NCBI GenBank assembly: GCA_020073145.1
Contig: JAIQFS010000011.1
Span: 1 to 64,000, forward strand
DNA: 64,000 bases
From: Terriglobia bacterium
GTDB lineage: Bacteria; Acidobacteriota; Terriglobia; Bryobacterales; Bryobacteraceae
Direction of reading: 5' to 3'
In this document: one piece after another, positions 1 to 9,178 of the stretch
Numbering within the stretch: position 1 is the stretch's first letter
Layout of the letters: the number at the start of each line of letters is the position of its first letter
The notes under the pieces: generated by a model
The model's database searches: none
Told to the model about the DNA's origin: nothing
The model's input: the letters and a program-made list of their open reading frames with translations, nothing else
Position numbers and translations under genes: made by a program

Positions 1-139
1 GATGGTGATGCCGGGGGACAACGTGAACCTGAAGGTGGAGCTGATCACGCCGGTCGCCATGGACAAGGGATTGCGGTTTGCGATCCGTGAAGGCGGCCGC
101 ACGGTGGGCGCCGGCACGGTCACCGAGATTATAAAGTAG
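1..139 (+). CDS. tuf: Elongation factor Tu, C-terminal end (partial)
   Basis: Only the last 45 codons are in the window; the start lies upstream. The peptide reads [20 protein letters not shown] and ends in TVTEIIK, which is the end of domain 3 of EF-Tu, the GTPase that brings aminoacyl-tRNA to the ribosome. rpsJ follows 7 bp after the TAG stop, the usual tuf-rpsJ junction of a str/S10 operon, so the ribosomal genes downstream are probably co-transcribed with it. Identity is very secure although only a fragment is seen. Confidence 0.95.
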   Translation, partial: MVMPGDNVNLKVELITPVAMDKGLRFAIREGGRTVGAGTVTEIIK

Positions 140-146
140 GCAATTC

Positions 147-467
147 ATGGCGCTGAGAGAACGTATTCGCATCCGACTGAAGGCATACGATCACCGAGTG
201 CTCGATCAATCGACCACGGAGATCGTAGATACCGCGAAAAGGACGGGCGCGACGGTGGCCGGTCCGATTCCGCTGCCGACGTCGCGGAGCATTACCACGG
301 TATTGCGTTCGCCGCACGTCGATAAAAAATCGCGGGAGCAATTTGAGATCCGGACGCACAAGCGGCTGTTGGACATTTTGGAGCCAACCCAGCAGACGGT
401 CGACGCGCTGATGAAGCTCGACCTACCGGCAGGCGTGGACGTGGAAATTAAGGCGTTCGGTAAGTAG
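147..467 (+). CDS. rpsJ: Small ribosomal subunit protein S10
   Basis: 106 residues, normal for S10 (about 102-105). The family motifs [13 protein letters not shown] near the N-terminus, GPIPLPT in the middle and HKRLLDI in the C-terminal half are all present. S10 sits in the 30S head and, in E. coli, also joins the NusB antitermination complex. It is the first ribosomal gene of this superoperon, following tuf closely. A 66 bp spacer with a small hairpin separates it from rplC, wider than most gaps here. Confidence 0.97.
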   Translation: MALRERIRIRLKAYDHRVLDQSTTEIVDTAKRTGATVAGPIPLPTSRSITTVLRSPHVDKKSREQFEIRTHKRLLDILEPTQQTVDALMKLDLPAGVDVEIKAFGK

Positions 468-482
468 GCGAGGCATGCCGCA

Positions 483-500
483 GCCTGCAACATGGCAGGC
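483..500. repeat. Small inverted repeat between rpsJ and rplC
   Basis: GCCTGC and GCAGGC flank a six-base loop, making a perfect 6 bp hairpin. It lies in the spacer before rplC. It could be a weak attenuator or RNA-processing site, or a fragment of the palindrome family seen elsewhere in the window; the sequence does not decide. Confidence 0.45.
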
Positions 501-533
501 GCGGAGAGCCGGCCCACCAAAAGGAAGTAGAGA

Positions 534-1166
534 ATGATTCCAGGAATCCTTGGGAAAAAGATCGGGATGACGCAGATGTTCCGGCCCGACGGCCAAGCCG
601 TGCCGGTGACATTGCTCAAGGCGGGTCCCTGCATGGTGGTGCAACGCAAAACGCCCACCACCGACGGATACGATGCGGTGCAGCTCGGGCTGGTGGAGTT
701 TGTGAAACCGCAGCGGATCAACAAACCGGCGACCGGGCATCTAAAGAAAGCCGGGGCGGAGGGAGCGAAGTTTCTGCGCGAGTTCACCCTCGGTCCGGGC
801 GATGACGATTTCAAGCCCGGGGACAAAGTCCTGGTGGATCAGTTCAAGCCTAAGGACAAAGTGGACGTCATCGGCGTCAGCAAAGGCCGCGGGTTCGCCG
901 GTGTCGTCAAACGCCACCACTTTCGCGGCGGAGAAGCTACCCACGGCTCCATGTTCCACCGCGCTCCGGGATCGATTGGCGCTTCCAGCTTTCCGTCGCG
1001 AGTGCTTCCGGGCATGCGAATGGGCGGCCACATGGGCCACGCGCGGGTGACGGTGCGCAACCTGGAAGTCATCGATGTGGACGCGGAGGACAATGTGCTG
1101 GTGGTGAAGGGCGCAGTGCCTGGCCCCAACGGCGGGTACGTGGTGGTCCAGAGGTCGAAGAGGTAA
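534..1166 (+). CDS. rplC: Large ribosomal subunit protein L3
   Basis: 210 residues, the usual L3 length. The start [16 protein letters not shown] is the classical L3 N-terminus, and an AGGAAG Shine-Dalgarno lies just upstream. The long extended loop with the conserved [18 protein letters not shown] stretch reaches toward the peptidyl-transferase centre in known structures, and [11 protein letters not shown] follows. L3 is an early-assembly 50S protein. rplD starts 5 bp after the stop. Confidence 0.97.
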   Translation: MIPGILGKKIGMTQMFRPDGQAVPVTLLKAGPCMVVQRKTPTTDGYDAVQLGLVEFVKPQRINKPATGHLKKAGAEGAKFLREFTLGPGDDDFKPGDKVLVDQFKPKDKVDVIGVSKGRGFAGVVKRHHFRGGEATHGSMFHRAPGSIGASSFPSRVLPGMRMGGHMGHARVTVRNLEVIDVDAEDNVLVVKGAVPGPNGGYVVVQRSKR

Positions 1167-1171
1167 GGGCG

Positions 1172-1798
1172 ATGCCGACGGTGGACGTAGTCGATTGGAA
1201 CAATCAAAAGGTCGGGGAAATCGAGCTCGCCGACGAAGTTTTTGGCGCTGAAGTCAACCAAGCGCTGTTGTACGAAGCGGTGCGTCAGTTCCAGGCCGGG
1301 AAGCGCGCCGGCACCCACAAGACCAAGGTTCGGTCCGAAGTCGCCGGGTCGGGCAAGAAACTCTGGAAGCAGAAGGGCACGGGGCGTGCGCGGGTGGGCT
1401 CGGTGCGCTCCCCTCTTTGGAGACACGGCGGAACGGTACACGGTCCGGTGCCGCGCGACTACAGCTATAAGCTGCCGCGAAAGATGGTGGCGGGCGCGCT
1501 GAGGTCCGCACTTTCGGCTAAAGTGCGCGATGGCGAACTGAAGGTGGTGCAGGCGTTCAATTTCGCGGATCACAAGACCAAGAACGCGATGAATGCGCTG
1601 GCTAACGTTGTGACCGGCCGCACAGTGCTGGTGGTGGATAACGGTGAGAACCGGAATCTGGCGCTGGGCATCCGCAATCTGGACGGCGTCACGCTGCTGC
1701 CCACCAGGGACGTCAACCCGTTTCACGTGCTCGGCCATCAGAGTTTGCTGCTCTCGGAAGCCGCGGCGCGCAAGTTCTCGGAGGCGCTCGCAAAATGA
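1172..1798 (+). CDS. rplD: Large ribosomal subunit protein L4
   Basis: 208 residues, as expected for L4. The extended loop that lines the exit tunnel is recognisable by KLWKQKGTGRARVGS and the following WRHGGTVHGP. In E. coli L4 represses its own S10 operon; whether it does here cannot be told. The stop overlaps the start of rplW by 4 bp (ATGA), indicating translational coupling. Confidence 0.97.
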   Translation: MPTVDVVDWNNQKVGEIELADEVFGAEVNQALLYEAVRQFQAGKRAGTHKTKVRSEVAGSGKKLWKQKGTGRARVGSVRSPLWRHGGTVHGPVPRDYSYKLPRKMVAGALRSALSAKVRDGELKVVQAFNFADHKTKNAMNALANVVTGRTVLVVDNGENRNLALGIRNLDGVTLLPTRDVNPFHVLGHQSLLLSEAAARKFSEALAK

Positions 1799-2082
1799 GG
1801 ATCCAGGAAGTCATCCAGCGACCGCTGGTTACAGAGAAGGGCGTGGAGAAGAAGGACAACGAGCGCACGCTCTGCTTCGCGGTGGCGCTCGACGCCAATA
1901 AGACTCAGGTGAAGGCCGCCGTCGAAAAGTTTTTCAAGGTCAAGGTAGAGGAGGTGCGCACCGCGACATTCGAAGGAAAGTTGCGGAGGCGCGGCCGCTT
2001 CGCCGGTTATCGCTCGGACTGGAAGAAGGCCTACGTCAGGCTGAAGAAGGGCGAGAAAGTGCCCGACTTCGCGGAGATTTAA
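1795..2082 (+). CDS. rplW: Large ribosomal subunit protein L23
   Basis: 95 residues, normal for L23. RPLVTEKG near the N-terminus and KTQVKAAVEKFFKVKVEEV in the core are family signatures; GKLRRRGRFAGYRSDWKKA is the positively charged rRNA-binding loop. L23 sits at the tunnel exit and docks trigger factor and SRP. It overlaps rplD by 4 bp and precedes rplB by 3 bp. Confidence 0.96.
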   Translation: MRIQEVIQRPLVTEKGVEKKDNERTLCFAVALDANKTQVKAAVEKFFKVKVEEVRTATFEGKLRRRGRFAGYRSDWKKAYVRLKKGEKVPDFAEI

Positions 2083-2085
2083 GAG

Positions 2086-2916
2086 ATGCCAATCAAGACA
2101 TACAGGCCGACGACGCCGACGCGCCGCTTTCAGACGGTGGTTTCGCGCGAAGACATCACCAAGGACCGTCCCGAGAAGTCGCTGGTCGAGTCGAAGAAGA
2201 GGACCGGCGGGCGTAATAGTACAGGCCGGGTCACGTCCCGGTTTATTGGAGGCGGCGCTAAGAAAGCCTACCGGGTGGTGGACTTCAAGCGTGACAAGAC
2301 CGGCATTCCGGCGGTGGTGGCGGCAGTAGAATACGATCCCAACCGGTCGTCGCGTATTGCTCTGCTGAACTACGCCGATGGCGAAAAGCGGTATATTTTG
2401 CAGCCCGACGGGCTGAAGGTGGGGCAGAAGGTAATGTCCGGTCCGGATGCCGATATTCTGCTCGGCAATGCGCTGCCGATGAAGAACATCCCTGCCGGCA
2501 CGGTCGTCCACAATATCGAGCTCAAGCCGGGAAAGGGCGGCCAGATGGCGCGCTCAGCCGGATCGCAGGCGCAGTTGATCTCGAAGGAGGCGGGGATGGC
2601 GCTGCTCAAGCTGCCCTCCGGCGAGGTCCGCCGAGTTCCCTTGGACTGCATGGCGACGGTGGGGCAGGTCGGCAACGTCGACCACGAGAACGTATCGCTG
2701 GGCAAAGCGGGGCGCACGCGGTGGCTGGGCAAGACCCCGCACAATCGCGGGGTATCCATGAATCCGGTGGACCATCCGCACGGCGGTGGCGAAGGCAAGA
2801 CCTCCGGCGGGCGGCACCCGGTGACGCCGTGGGGCCAGCCGACGCGCGGGTTCAAGACACGCAACAACAAACGCACCGATAAATGGATCGTCACGCGAAA
2901 GGCCAAGAAGAGGTAA
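2086..2916 (+). CDS. rplB: Large ribosomal subunit protein L2
   Basis: 276 residues, the standard L2 size. The C-terminal signature [18 protein letters not shown] is intact, including the universally conserved His of the HPHGGGEG loop near the peptidyl-transferase centre. The N-terminal [12 protein letters not shown] is also typical. L2 is needed for subunit association. It is followed by rpsS after 6 bp. Confidence 0.98.
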   Translation: MPIKTYRPTTPTRRFQTVVSREDITKDRPEKSLVESKKRTGGRNSTGRVTSRFIGGGAKKAYRVVDFKRDKTGIPAVVAAVEYDPNRSSRIALLNYADGEKRYILQPDGLKVGQKVMSGPDADILLGNALPMKNIPAGTVVHNIELKPGKGGQMARSAGSQAQLISKEAGMALLKLPSGEVRRVPLDCMATVGQVGNVDHENVSLGKAGRTRWLGKTPHNRGVSMNPVDHPHGGGEGKTSGGRHPVTPWGQPTRGFKTRNNKRTDKWIVTRKAKKR

Positions 2917-2922
2917 GGACAC

Positions 2923-3213
2923 ATGGGTCGTTCCGTCAAAAAAGGGCCGTTCACCGACACGCATCTGGAAGCCAAGATGGCGGTGCTTACAGCCAGCAAC
3001 GAAAAGAAGGTCGTGCGCACCTGGTCGCGCCGTTCCACCATTCTTCCGGAGTTCGTGGGGCATACCATCGCGGTGCACAACGGCAAGAAATTCATCCCGG
3101 TTTACGTCACCGAGAACATGGTGGGGCACAAGCTTGGCGAGTTCTCGCCCACCCGCACCTTCAAAGGGCACTCGGTGAAGGCGGCCACGGAAAAGACGGC
3201 CAAGCCGGCATAA
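2923..3213 (+). CDS. rpsS: Small ribosomal subunit protein S19
   Basis: 96 residues, typical for S19. It begins [10 protein letters not shown], and [20 protein letters not shown] and [12 protein letters not shown] are the family's conserved blocks. S19 forms a complex with S13 in the 30S head near the A site. Spacing on both sides is 6-10 bp. Confidence 0.97.
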   Translation: MGRSVKKGPFTDTHLEAKMAVLTASNEKKVVRTWSRRSTILPEFVGHTIAVHNGKKFIPVYVTENMVGHKLGEFSPTRTFKGHSVKAATEKTAKPA

Positions 3214-3223
3214 GAGGAAAGTC

Positions 3224-3565
3224 ATGGAAGCCAAAGCGGAAGCACGCTACATCCGAGTTTCCCCGCAGAAAGCGCGGCTGGTGGTCGACCTGATCCGCGG
3301 CAAGCAGGCAGGGGCGGCGCTGAACACGCTGCGCGCCACCAACAAGCGCATTGCTCCGGCGGTCGAGAAAGTACTGCAATCGGCCATCGCCAACGTGCAG
3401 GACCGGTTCGAAGACGTGGATGTGGACCGGTTGATTATTTCCGAAGCGTATGTGCACGACGGGCCGCGAATGAAGCGCGTGCGGCCGGCGCCCATGGGCC
3501 GCGCCTACCGGTATCAACGCCGGTTGTCGCACATCGTCATTAAGGTGGCGGAGAAGGAATCGTAA
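3224..3565 (+). CDS. rplV: Large ribosomal subunit protein L22
   Basis: 113 residues. The N-terminal RYIRVSPQKARLVVDLIRGK and the hairpin GPRMKRVRPAPMGRAYR are diagnostic; that hairpin lines the exit tunnel and is where macrolide-resistance changes arise in other bacteria. A GAGGAAAG Shine-Dalgarno precedes the ATG. The stop directly abuts the ATG of rpsC. Confidence 0.97.
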   Translation: MEAKAEARYIRVSPQKARLVVDLIRGKQAGAALNTLRATNKRIAPAVEKVLQSAIANVQDRFEDVDVDRLIISEAYVHDGPRMKRVRPAPMGRAYRYQRRLSHIVIKVAEKES

Positions 3566-4504
3566 ATGGGACAGAAGGTTCATCCATACGGTTTTCGACT
3601 GGGATTCAACAAGCCATGGCGGTCCCGATGGTTCGCCAAGCAAGGCTACGCCAAGCTGCTGCAGGAGGACCTCGAACTGCGGGAAGGGCTGCGCGAACGG
3701 CTCAAATCGGCCGGGGTCAGCTCGATCGAAGTGGACCGACCCGGCAACAAGCTGAGAGTTACGATTCGCACGTCGCGCCCGGGGATCATCATCGGACGCA
3801 AGGGCGCCGAGATCGAGAAGCTCAAGCAGGACATGGCCAAACGGACCAAGCGCGAAGTCTTCATCGACATTCAGGAAGTGCACAAGCCCGAGCTCGATGC
3901 GCAGCTGGTTTCCGAATCGATCGCGCTGCAATTGGAGAAACGCGTGGCCTTCCGGCGCGCCATGCGCAAAGCGGTGGATTCGGCGCTACGTTTCGGCTGC
4001 AAGGGAATCAAGGTGCGTGTTTCGGGCCGTCTCAACGGGGCGGAAATCGCCCGCAGCGAGTGGTATTTGCAAGGCCAGCTACCGCTGCACACGCTGCGCG
4101 CCGATATCGATTACGGCTTTGCCGAGGCGCGGACCACCTACGGAGTGATCGGGGTGAAGGCCTGGCTCTACAAGGGCGAGATCCTGGATACCACCAAGCG
4201 GAGGGGTTTGCTGCCGGAACCGGAGCCGCGTCGCGAATCGCGGGACCGCCGCGACCGGCCCGACCGCCGGCGCGAGCGTGAAACGCACCCCCCTGTTCAG
4301 GCGACGGGTTCGGCCATACAGGCGCAGCCTTCGGAACTGCCCCACCCGGCGGCCCGGCCATCGGCCCCGATTTTGCCGCCGTTGATGGCGCCGCAACAGC
4401 CCTCCTGGAAGCAGGAGGCCCGGCACGAAACGCATCCGGCTGAAGAGAAGCCCGAAGGCACCCCGCCAAGCGGACCGGCCGAGGGTTCCGGCGAGAAGCA
4501 GTGA
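3566..4504 (+). CDS. rpsC: Small ribosomal subunit protein S3 with long C-terminal tail
   Basis: 312 residues, against about 210-240 in most bacteria. The first 215 residues are a normal S3: [13 protein letters not shown] at the start, the KH domain with [14 protein letters not shown], and the C-terminal domain ending [12 protein letters not shown]. After that come about 95 residues that are rich in Pro, Arg, Glu and Ala, beginning with an Arg/Asp-rich stretch and ending in a Pro/Glu/Gly-rich segment, with no recognisable fold. S3 lines the mRNA entry channel and helps unwind mRNA. The tail stays in frame with no sign of frameshift and ends 14 bp before rplP. Confidence 0.96.
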   Translation: MGQKVHPYGFRLGFNKPWRSRWFAKQGYAKLLQEDLELREGLRERLKSAGVSSIEVDRPGNKLRVTIRTSRPGIIIGRKGAEIEKLKQDMAKRTKREVFIDIQEVHKPELDAQLVSESIALQLEKRVAFRRAMRKAVDSALRFGCKGIKVRVSGRLNGAEIARSEWYLQGQLPLHTLRADIDYGFAEARTTYGVIGVKAWLYKGEILDTTKRRGLLPEPEPRRESRDRRDRPDRRRERETHPPVQATGSAIQAQPSELPHPAARPSAPILPPLMAPQQPSWKQEARHETHPAEEKPEGTPPSGPAEGSGEKQ

Positions 4505-4518
4505 GGATATAGACCGCC

Positions 4519-4935
4519 ATGATGATGCCAAAGAAGGTGAAGTACCGGAAGCAGCAGCGCGGACGAATGGCCGGTAAGGCGTGGCGCGGTTCCGATATTT
4601 CGTACGGCGAATTCGGTCTCAAGGCGATGGAGTGCGCCTGGATCACGGACCGGCAGATCGAGGCCGCGCGCGTGGCCATGACGCGCTCGATCAAGCGCGG
4701 CGGCAAGGTCTGGATCCGGCTGTTTCCGGACAAACCGATCACCAAGAAGCCGGCTGAAACGCGCATGGGAAAAGGGAAGGGCGCCCCTGAACAGTGGGTG
4801 GCGGTGATCCGCCCTGGGAAAGTTCTGTTTGAGATGGAGGGCGTGGACCGCACGACGGCAGAGGCCGCGATGCGGCTGGCCGCTCACAAGCTGCCCATCA
4901 AGACCAAGTTCATCAGCCGGGAGGGCGTGGAGTAA
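4519..4935 (+). CDS. rplP: Large ribosomal subunit protein L16
   Basis: 138 residues, normal for L16. Three ATG codons stand in a row; the first gives [17 protein letters not shown], which lines up with the usual MLMPKRVKYRK start. [19 protein letters not shown] is the family signature. L16 helps position tRNA in the A site. rpmC begins 5 bp downstream. Confidence 0.97.
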   Translation: MMMPKKVKYRKQQRGRMAGKAWRGSDISYGEFGLKAMECAWITDRQIEAARVAMTRSIKRGGKVWIRLFPDKPITKKPAETRMGKGKGAPEQWVAVIRPGKVLFEMEGVDRTTAEAAMRLAAHKLPIKTKFISREGVE

Positions 4936-4940
4936 GGCGT

Positions 4941-5138
4941 ATGAAAGCGGATAAAGTTCGCGGCCTCGACGACGAGGAATTGCGGCGGCAGTTGCAGGAT
5001 ATGGAAGACCAGTTGTACCGGTTCCGGTTCCAGATGTCGATGGGGCAGATGGAAGGGCTGAAGAAGGCGCGGGCTATGAAGAAGGACCGCGCGCGGATCC
5101 ACACGGTTCTGCGCGAACGCGCGGAAGGGAAGAAGTAA
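4941..5138 (+). CDS. rpmC: Large ribosomal subunit protein L29
   Basis: 65 residues forming the usual two-helix hairpin: DEELRRQLQDMEDQLYRFRF, then KARAMKKDRARIHTVLRER. It sits at the tunnel exit beside L23. The last base of its TAA stop is the first base of the rpsQ ATG. Confidence 0.95.
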   Translation: MKADKVRGLDDEELRRQLQDMEDQLYRFRFQMSMGQMEGLKKARAMKKDRARIHTVLRERAEGKK

Positions 5139-5446
5139 TGCCCGAGGCACAGGTCAAGAAACAGGGACTCAAGAACGAGAAGGTCGGTGAGGTGGTTTCG
5201 GCGAAGATGCAGAAGACCATCGTGGTGGAGGTCAGCCGCCGCGTGCCGCACCCGTTGTATAAGCGCATTATTGGAAAGCGCAAGAAGTTTTACGCGCACG
5301 ATGAGCAGGGGACTGCCAAGCCGGGAGATGTCGTGCGGATCGTGGAGTGCCGGCCGCTGAGCAAGCTGAAGCGATGGAAGCTGGCCGAAGTGATCCGGCG
5401 CGCGGCTCAAGTTGGAGCGCAGCCGGCGGATCTGGACATCAAGTGA
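5138..5446 (+). CDS. rpsQ: Small ribosomal subunit protein S17
   Basis: 102 residues, somewhat longer than the usual 80-90 because of a short charged N-terminal lead and a C-terminal tail. The OB-fold signature GEVVSAKMQKTIVVEVSR, the KRIIGKRKKFYAHDE block and GDVVRIVECRPLSKLKRW are complete. It binds helix 11 of 16S rRNA. A 79 bp spacer follows before rplN, one of the few gaps in this operon. Confidence 0.96.
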   Translation: MPEAQVKKQGLKNEKVGEVVSAKMQKTIVVEVSRRVPHPLYKRIIGKRKKFYAHDEQGTAKPGDVVRIVECRPLSKLKRWKLAEVIRRAAQVGAQPADLDIK

Positions 5447-5525
5447 ACGGAAAAAGTCAAAAAGCCGCAGACGCGCTTAGGATCACATTTGGCTTTTGCC
5501 TTTCGGGTCTTTCTTTGGAGCTCTT

Positions 5526-5894
5526 ATGATTGGAATGCGAACAATCCTCGAGGTCGCCGACAACTCCGGCGCGCGAAAGCTGGCGTGCATTCTGCCGCGC
5601 GGAGGCGACCTGGGGCTGCGGGCGGGACTGGGTGACGTGATCACCGCCAGTGTCAAGGAGGCCGCCCCGGATTCGCAGATCAAGAAGGGGAAAGTGGTGC
5701 GCTGCGTCATTGTCCGCATGCGCAAGGAGACCCGGCGCAAGGATGGAACGTATATCCGGTTCGATTCGAATGCCGCGGTCCTGATTAACGAAGTCGGAGA
5801 GCCGGTTGGAACCCGCGTGTTCGGACCGGTGGCCCGCGAGCTGCGCGACAAGAAGTTCATGAAGATCGTCTCGCTCGCTCCGGAGGTGATTTGA
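5526..5894 (+). CDS. rplN: Large ribosomal subunit protein L14
   Basis: 122 residues from the ATG at 5526, exactly the usual L14 length. The start [21 protein letters not shown] matches the family, and a GGAG Shine-Dalgarno stands 5 bp upstream. A TTG 30 bp earlier is in frame but would add residues no L14 has. L14 lies at the subunit interface and is the docking site for the silencing factor RsfS. Its stop overlaps the ATG of rplX. Confidence 0.97.
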   Translation: MIGMRTILEVADNSGARKLACILPRGGDLGLRAGLGDVITASVKEAAPDSQIKKGKVVRCVIVRMRKETRRKDGTYIRFDSNAAVLINEVGEPVGTRVFGPVARELRDKKFMKIVSLAPEVI

Positions 5895-6265
5895 TGGCAA
5901 GTGCAAAATCCAAGATAGCCGAGCCGGTGCGCATCGACCTGAAGAAGGACGACACCGTGAAAGTGATTGCCGGCCGCGACCGCGGCAAGACCGGGCGCGT
6001 GCTGCGCGTGGACCGGGAGACGGGCAAGGTTCTGGTGGAGCACGTAATGATCGTGAAGCGCCATACGCGGCCCAATCCCGCCAAGCAGATCAAGGGCGGG
6101 ATCGCGGAACGCGAGAGCCCCATTACGGTTTCCAATGTGATGATCGTATGTCCGGGGTGTAACAAAGCAGTGCGCATCGCGCATCACATGGATGCGACAG
6201 CCAGCGGGCAGGCGCGGCGCACGCGGGTTTGCCGCAAGTGCGGGCAGGCATTGGACCGGAAGTAG
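5894..6265 (+). CDS. rplX: Large ribosomal subunit protein L24
   Basis: About 123 residues from the ATG at 5894, which shares one base with the rplN stop (TGATG). The KOW motif is clear: [18 protein letters not shown]. The C-terminal half carries CPGC and CRKC, a four-cysteine zinc-ribbon pair seen in many but not all bacterial L24 proteins. L24 initiates 50S assembly. Confidence 0.95.
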   Translation: MASAKSKIAEPVRIDLKKDDTVKVIAGRDRGKTGRVLRVDRETGKVLVEHVMIVKRHTRPNPAKQIKGGIAERESPITVSNVMIVCPGCNKAVRIAHHMDATASGQARRTRVCRKCGQALDRK

Positions 6266-6278
6266 GAGTGAGGGATTC

Positions 6279-6821
6279 ATGGCAGCACGTTTGAGAGATC
6301 ACTACCAGAAAAAAGTCGTACCGTCGCTCTCCAAGGAATTCGGGTACAAGAACCAGATGGCGGTGCCCAAGCTGGAGAAAATCTCCATTAATATCGGGAT
6401 GGGCGAGGCGACGCAGAACGCCAAGCTGATGGATGGCGCGGTCAACGAATTGGGGCAGATCGCTGGCCAGAAGCCGGTGGTCACCAAAGCGAAGAAATCG
6501 ATTGCGCAATTCAAACTGCGCGAGGGCCAGTCGATTGGGTGCATGGTGACGCTGCGCGGCGAGCGTATGTATGAGTTTTTCGACCGCCTGGTCAACGTGG
6601 CGCTGCCGCGCGTGCGTGATTTCCGCGGGGTCTCGACCAAATCGTTCGACGGGCGCGGCAACTACACGCTCGGGGTCAAGGATCAGTTGATCTTTCCCGA
6701 AATCGATTACGCCAAGGTGGAGAAGACCAAGGGCATGAACATTTCGATCACCACCACCGCCCGCACCGATGCGGAGGGACTGGCGCTGTTGCGGCAAATG
6801 GGGATGCCGTTCCGGCAGTAG
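6279..6821 (+). CDS. rplE: Large ribosomal subunit protein L5
   Basis: 180 residues from the ATG at 6279, the normal size; the frame is open further upstream into rplX but that part is not L5-like. [17 protein letters not shown] opens the protein; [23 protein letters not shown] and the C-terminal [16 protein letters not shown] are family blocks. L5 binds 5S rRNA and forms a bridge to S13. GAGTGAGGG upstream is the likely Shine-Dalgarno. Confidence 0.97.
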   Translation: MAARLRDHYQKKVVPSLSKEFGYKNQMAVPKLEKISINIGMGEATQNAKLMDGAVNELGQIAGQKPVVTKAKKSIAQFKLREGQSIGCMVTLRGERMYEFFDRLVNVALPRVRDFRGVSTKSFDGRGNYTLGVKDQLIFPEIDYAKVEKTKGMNISITTTARTDAEGLALLRQMGMPFRQ

Positions 6822-6852
6822 CGCTCGCGACGGCGAGAGAAGAAAGGAAGAC

Positions 6853-7092
6853 ATGGCGACCACTGCCAAAATCGCGAAAGACTTGAAACTGGAGCAGATT
6901 TGCAAAGAGTCTGCTCGCAGAAAGGCCGAAAAGCGGCCGGGAATCGAGAAGCTGCCGACCCGGCATCGCAACCGCTGCTGGCGCTGCGGTCGTCCGCGCG
7001 CGTTTCTGCGCAAATTCGGCGTGTGCCGCCTGTGCTTCCGCTTGCTCGCGCTGAACGGCGAGATCCCGGGAGTGGTCAAGGCTAGCTGGTAG
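6853..7092 (+). CDS. rpsZ: Small ribosomal subunit protein S14, zinc-binding type
   Basis: 79 residues. Cys42, Cys45, Cys58 and Cys61 form the C-x2-C-x12-C-x2-C zinc knuckle of the short S14 type (about 61 residues), and the C-terminus [13 protein letters not shown] is diagnostic. The roughly 18 extra N-terminal residues ([18 protein letters not shown]) make it longer than the common zinc form. AGAAAGGAAG precedes the ATG. The zinc form suggests either a single S14 or a zinc-independent second copy elsewhere. Confidence 0.96.
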   Translation: MATTAKIAKDLKLEQICKESARRKAEKRPGIEKLPTRHRNRCWRCGRPRAFLRKFGVCRLCFRLLALNGEIPGVVKASW

Positions 7093-7111
7093 GAGGCGAA
7101 GCAGAAGACTC

Positions 7112-7507
7112 ATGATTACTGATCCCATTGCCGACATGCTGACGCGCGTGCGCAACGCGATCCAGGCCCGGCACCCCAAAGTCGACGTGCCCGCTTCCAA
7201 GCTGAAGGCTGAAATCGCGCGCATTCTCAAGGAAGAAGGCTACATCAGCAATTTCAAGGTGGCGGAAGAAGGGGCCAAGAAGACAATCAAGATCTATCTG
7301 AAGTACAGCCCTGACAACGCTCCGGTGATCTCGACGATTGAACGGGTCTCGCGCCCGGGCTGCCGAGTCTATGTCGGGCAAACGGAGATTCCGCGCGTGC
7401 TGGGGGGCCTCGGCATCAACATTCTGACGACTCCGCGCGGTGTGATGACGGGACGCGATGCGCACAAGGAGCGCGTGGGCGGCGAGATTCTCTGCCGCGT
7501 CTGGTAG
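7112..7507 (+). CDS. rpsH: Small ribosomal subunit protein S8
   Basis: 131 residues, typical. [14 protein letters not shown] at the N-terminus, and the C-terminal [17 protein letters not shown] with GGEILCRVW, are the S8 rRNA-binding blocks. S8 binds helix 21 of 16S rRNA and in E. coli represses the spc operon through a matching hairpin near rplE; no such hairpin was identified here. Confidence 0.97.
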   Translation: MITDPIADMLTRVRNAIQARHPKVDVPASKLKAEIARILKEEGYISNFKVAEEGAKKTIKIYLKYSPDNAPVISTIERVSRPGCRVYVGQTEIPRVLGGLGINILTTPRGVMTGRDAHKERVGGEILCRVW

Positions 7508-7536
7508 AGCTTTCCCAAGCGAGGTTTGCGAGGTAT

Positions 7537-8073
7537 ATGTCACGAATTGGAAAAAAGCCGATCCCGGTGCCGAGCGGCGTGAAGATTCAGGTCGGCGCAC
7601 AACTGGAAGTGACCGGTCCCAAGGGCAAGCTGTCGGTGCCGATCCCGGAGGGAATCACCATCCAGCAGGCGGACGGGAAGTTGGAGATTAAGCGGGCCTC
7701 CGACGAGCACGCCGCTCTGCATGGACTAACGCGCGCCCTGGCGGCCAACGCGGTGCAAGGCGTTTCCGGCGGATTCACCAAGGAGTTGGACATCGTCGGT
7801 ATCGGCTATCGCGCCGATGTGAAGGGCAAGCTGGCGACCTTTACGCTGGGCTACTCCCATCCCATCGAAGTCCTGCTACCCGATGGTGTCGATCTGAAGA
7901 TCGACAAGCAGACCCATCTGGTGCTGACCGGATTTGACCGGCAGTTGCTGGGGCAGGTGGCGGCGAATATCCGGGCGTTGCGCAAGCCGGATCCGTACAA
8001 GAACAAGGGAGTGCGCTACACGGGTGAAGTGCTGCGCAAAAAGGTCGGTAAGACCGGGGCAAGTGCCAAATGA
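7537..8073 (+). CDS. rplF: Large ribosomal subunit protein L6
   Basis: 178 residues, normal for L6, with its two homologous domains. [12 protein letters not shown] is the classical start and [20 protein letters not shown] the classical end. It binds near the sarcin-ricin loop. A GCGAGG motif precedes the ATG. The stop overlaps rplR by 4 bp (ATGA). Confidence 0.97.
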   Translation: MSRIGKKPIPVPSGVKIQVGAQLEVTGPKGKLSVPIPEGITIQQADGKLEIKRASDEHAALHGLTRALAANAVQGVSGGFTKELDIVGIGYRADVKGKLATFTLGYSHPIEVLLPDGVDLKIDKQTHLVLTGFDRQLLGQVAANIRALRKPDPYKNKGVRYTGEVLRKKVGKTGASAK

Positions 8074-8462
8074 TTCGGAAAATCGAAAAGAAAGAAATTC
8101 GGAGCCGCATCCACGACCGCATCCGGCGAAAGCTGCGGGGGACCGCGGAACGGCCGCGCTTGGCGGTGTTCCGCAGTGTGGCCCACATTTACGCGCAGGT
8201 CATCGACGACGGCGAAGGCCGGACGCTGGTGGCGGCGTCCTCGGTGGACAAAGGCGCGAAGCCGGCCAAGGCCAAGGGCGGCAAGACCAGCAAGACCAGC
8301 GGCGGCAATGTCGCGGCCGCCAAAACCATCGGCAAATTGGTGGCGGAGCGCGCCAAGGAGAAGGGCATCACGAGAGTGGTGTTCGATCGCGGCGGGTATC
8401 AATATCATGGTCGTGTCAAGGCGCTGGCGGATGCCGCGCGAGCCGCGGGACTGGAGTTCTAA
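8070..8462 (+). CDS. rplR: Large ribosomal subunit protein L18
   Basis: 130 residues, a little longer than the usual 115-120. [20 protein letters not shown] and the C-terminal [20 protein letters not shown] are diagnostic. Between them lies a low-complexity Lys/Gly/Ser insert ([18 protein letters not shown]), where most L18 proteins have only a short loop. L18 brings 5S rRNA into the 50S together with L5. It overlaps rplF by 4 bp. Confidence 0.96.
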   Translation: MIRKIEKKEIRSRIHDRIRRKLRGTAERPRLAVFRSVAHIYAQVIDDGEGRTLVAASSVDKGAKPAKAKGGKTSKTSGGNVAAAKTIGKLVAERAKEKGITRVVFDRGGYQYHGRVKALADAARAAGLEF

Positions 8463-8466
8463 CTAG

Positions 8467-8973
8467 ATGGCTATCGTCAAACGCATCGATCCGGCGACCC
8501 TCAACCTCAAAGAGCAAGTGGTTTCCATCAATCGCGTCACCAAGGTGGTGAAGGGCGGCAAGAATCTGAGCTTCTCAGCGTTGGTGGTGATCGGCGATCC
8601 CTCGGCCAAAGTGGTCGGCTACGGCGTGGGGAAGGCGAAGGAAGTGCCATCGGCCATTCGCAAGGGCATTGAAGCCGCGAAGAAGGGTCTGCGCAGGGTG
8701 CACGTGCTGGAAACGACGATTCCGCATCAGGTGCTTGGTATTTATGCCAGCTCGCAGGTATTGTTGAAACCGGCGCCGGAAGGAACAGGAGTGATCGCCG
8801 GCGGAGCGGTACGCGCCGTGATTACGGCCTGTGGCATCCCCAACGTCCTAACCAAATCGATTGGCCGGCGCAATCCGCATAACGTGGTCAAGGCAACCAT
8901 CGTTGCGCTCGAATTGCTGCGCGACAGAAACGCCGTGGCCGAGTTGCGCGGAATAGCCGTGGACAAACTGTAA
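8467..8973 (+). CDS. rpsE: Small ribosomal subunit protein S5
   Basis: 168 residues, typical. The N-terminal dsRNA-binding-like domain has [20 protein letters not shown] and [15 protein letters not shown]; the C-terminal domain carries [14 protein letters not shown]5 is at the mRNA entry channel and affects decoding fidelity. It begins 4 bp after rplR. Confidence 0.97.
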   Translation: MAIVKRIDPATLNLKEQVVSINRVTKVVKGGKNLSFSALVVIGDPSAKVVGYGVGKAKEVPSAIRKGIEAAKKGLRRVHVLETTIPHQVLGIYASSQVLLKPAPEGTGVIAGGAVRAVITACGIPNVLTKSIGRRNPHNVVKATIVALELLRDRNAVAELRGIAVDKL

Positions 8974-8988
8974 GAAAGGCGAAACTGA

Positions 8989-9168
8989 ATGGCAGGCACA
9001 ATCAAGATCAAGCTCGTGCGCAGTCCGATCTGCACGCCGGAAAAGCACAAGAGGGTCGTCAAAGGCCTGGGCCTGCGGAAGCTCAACCAAGTAGTGGTAC
9101 GGCCCGATTCGCCGGTATTTCGGGGGATGGTGAAGAAGGTTCCGCATCTGTTGGAAGTGGTGGAGTAA
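8989..9168 (+). CDS. rpmD: Large ribosomal subunit protein L30
   Basis: A 59-residue protein beginning MAGTIKIKLVRSPICTPEKH and ending VKKVPHLLEVVE, matching L30 in length, fold blocks (LVRSPI, LGLRKLNQVVVRPDSP, GMVKKV) and position between rpsE and rplO. AGAAAGG lies upstream of the ATG. It is short enough to be missed by a 60-residue cut-off. Confidence 0.95.
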   Translation: MAGTIKIKLVRSPICTPEKHKRVVKGLGLRKLNQVVVRPDSPVFRGMVKKVPHLLEVVE

Positions 9169-9178
9169 GGAGCGAGAG

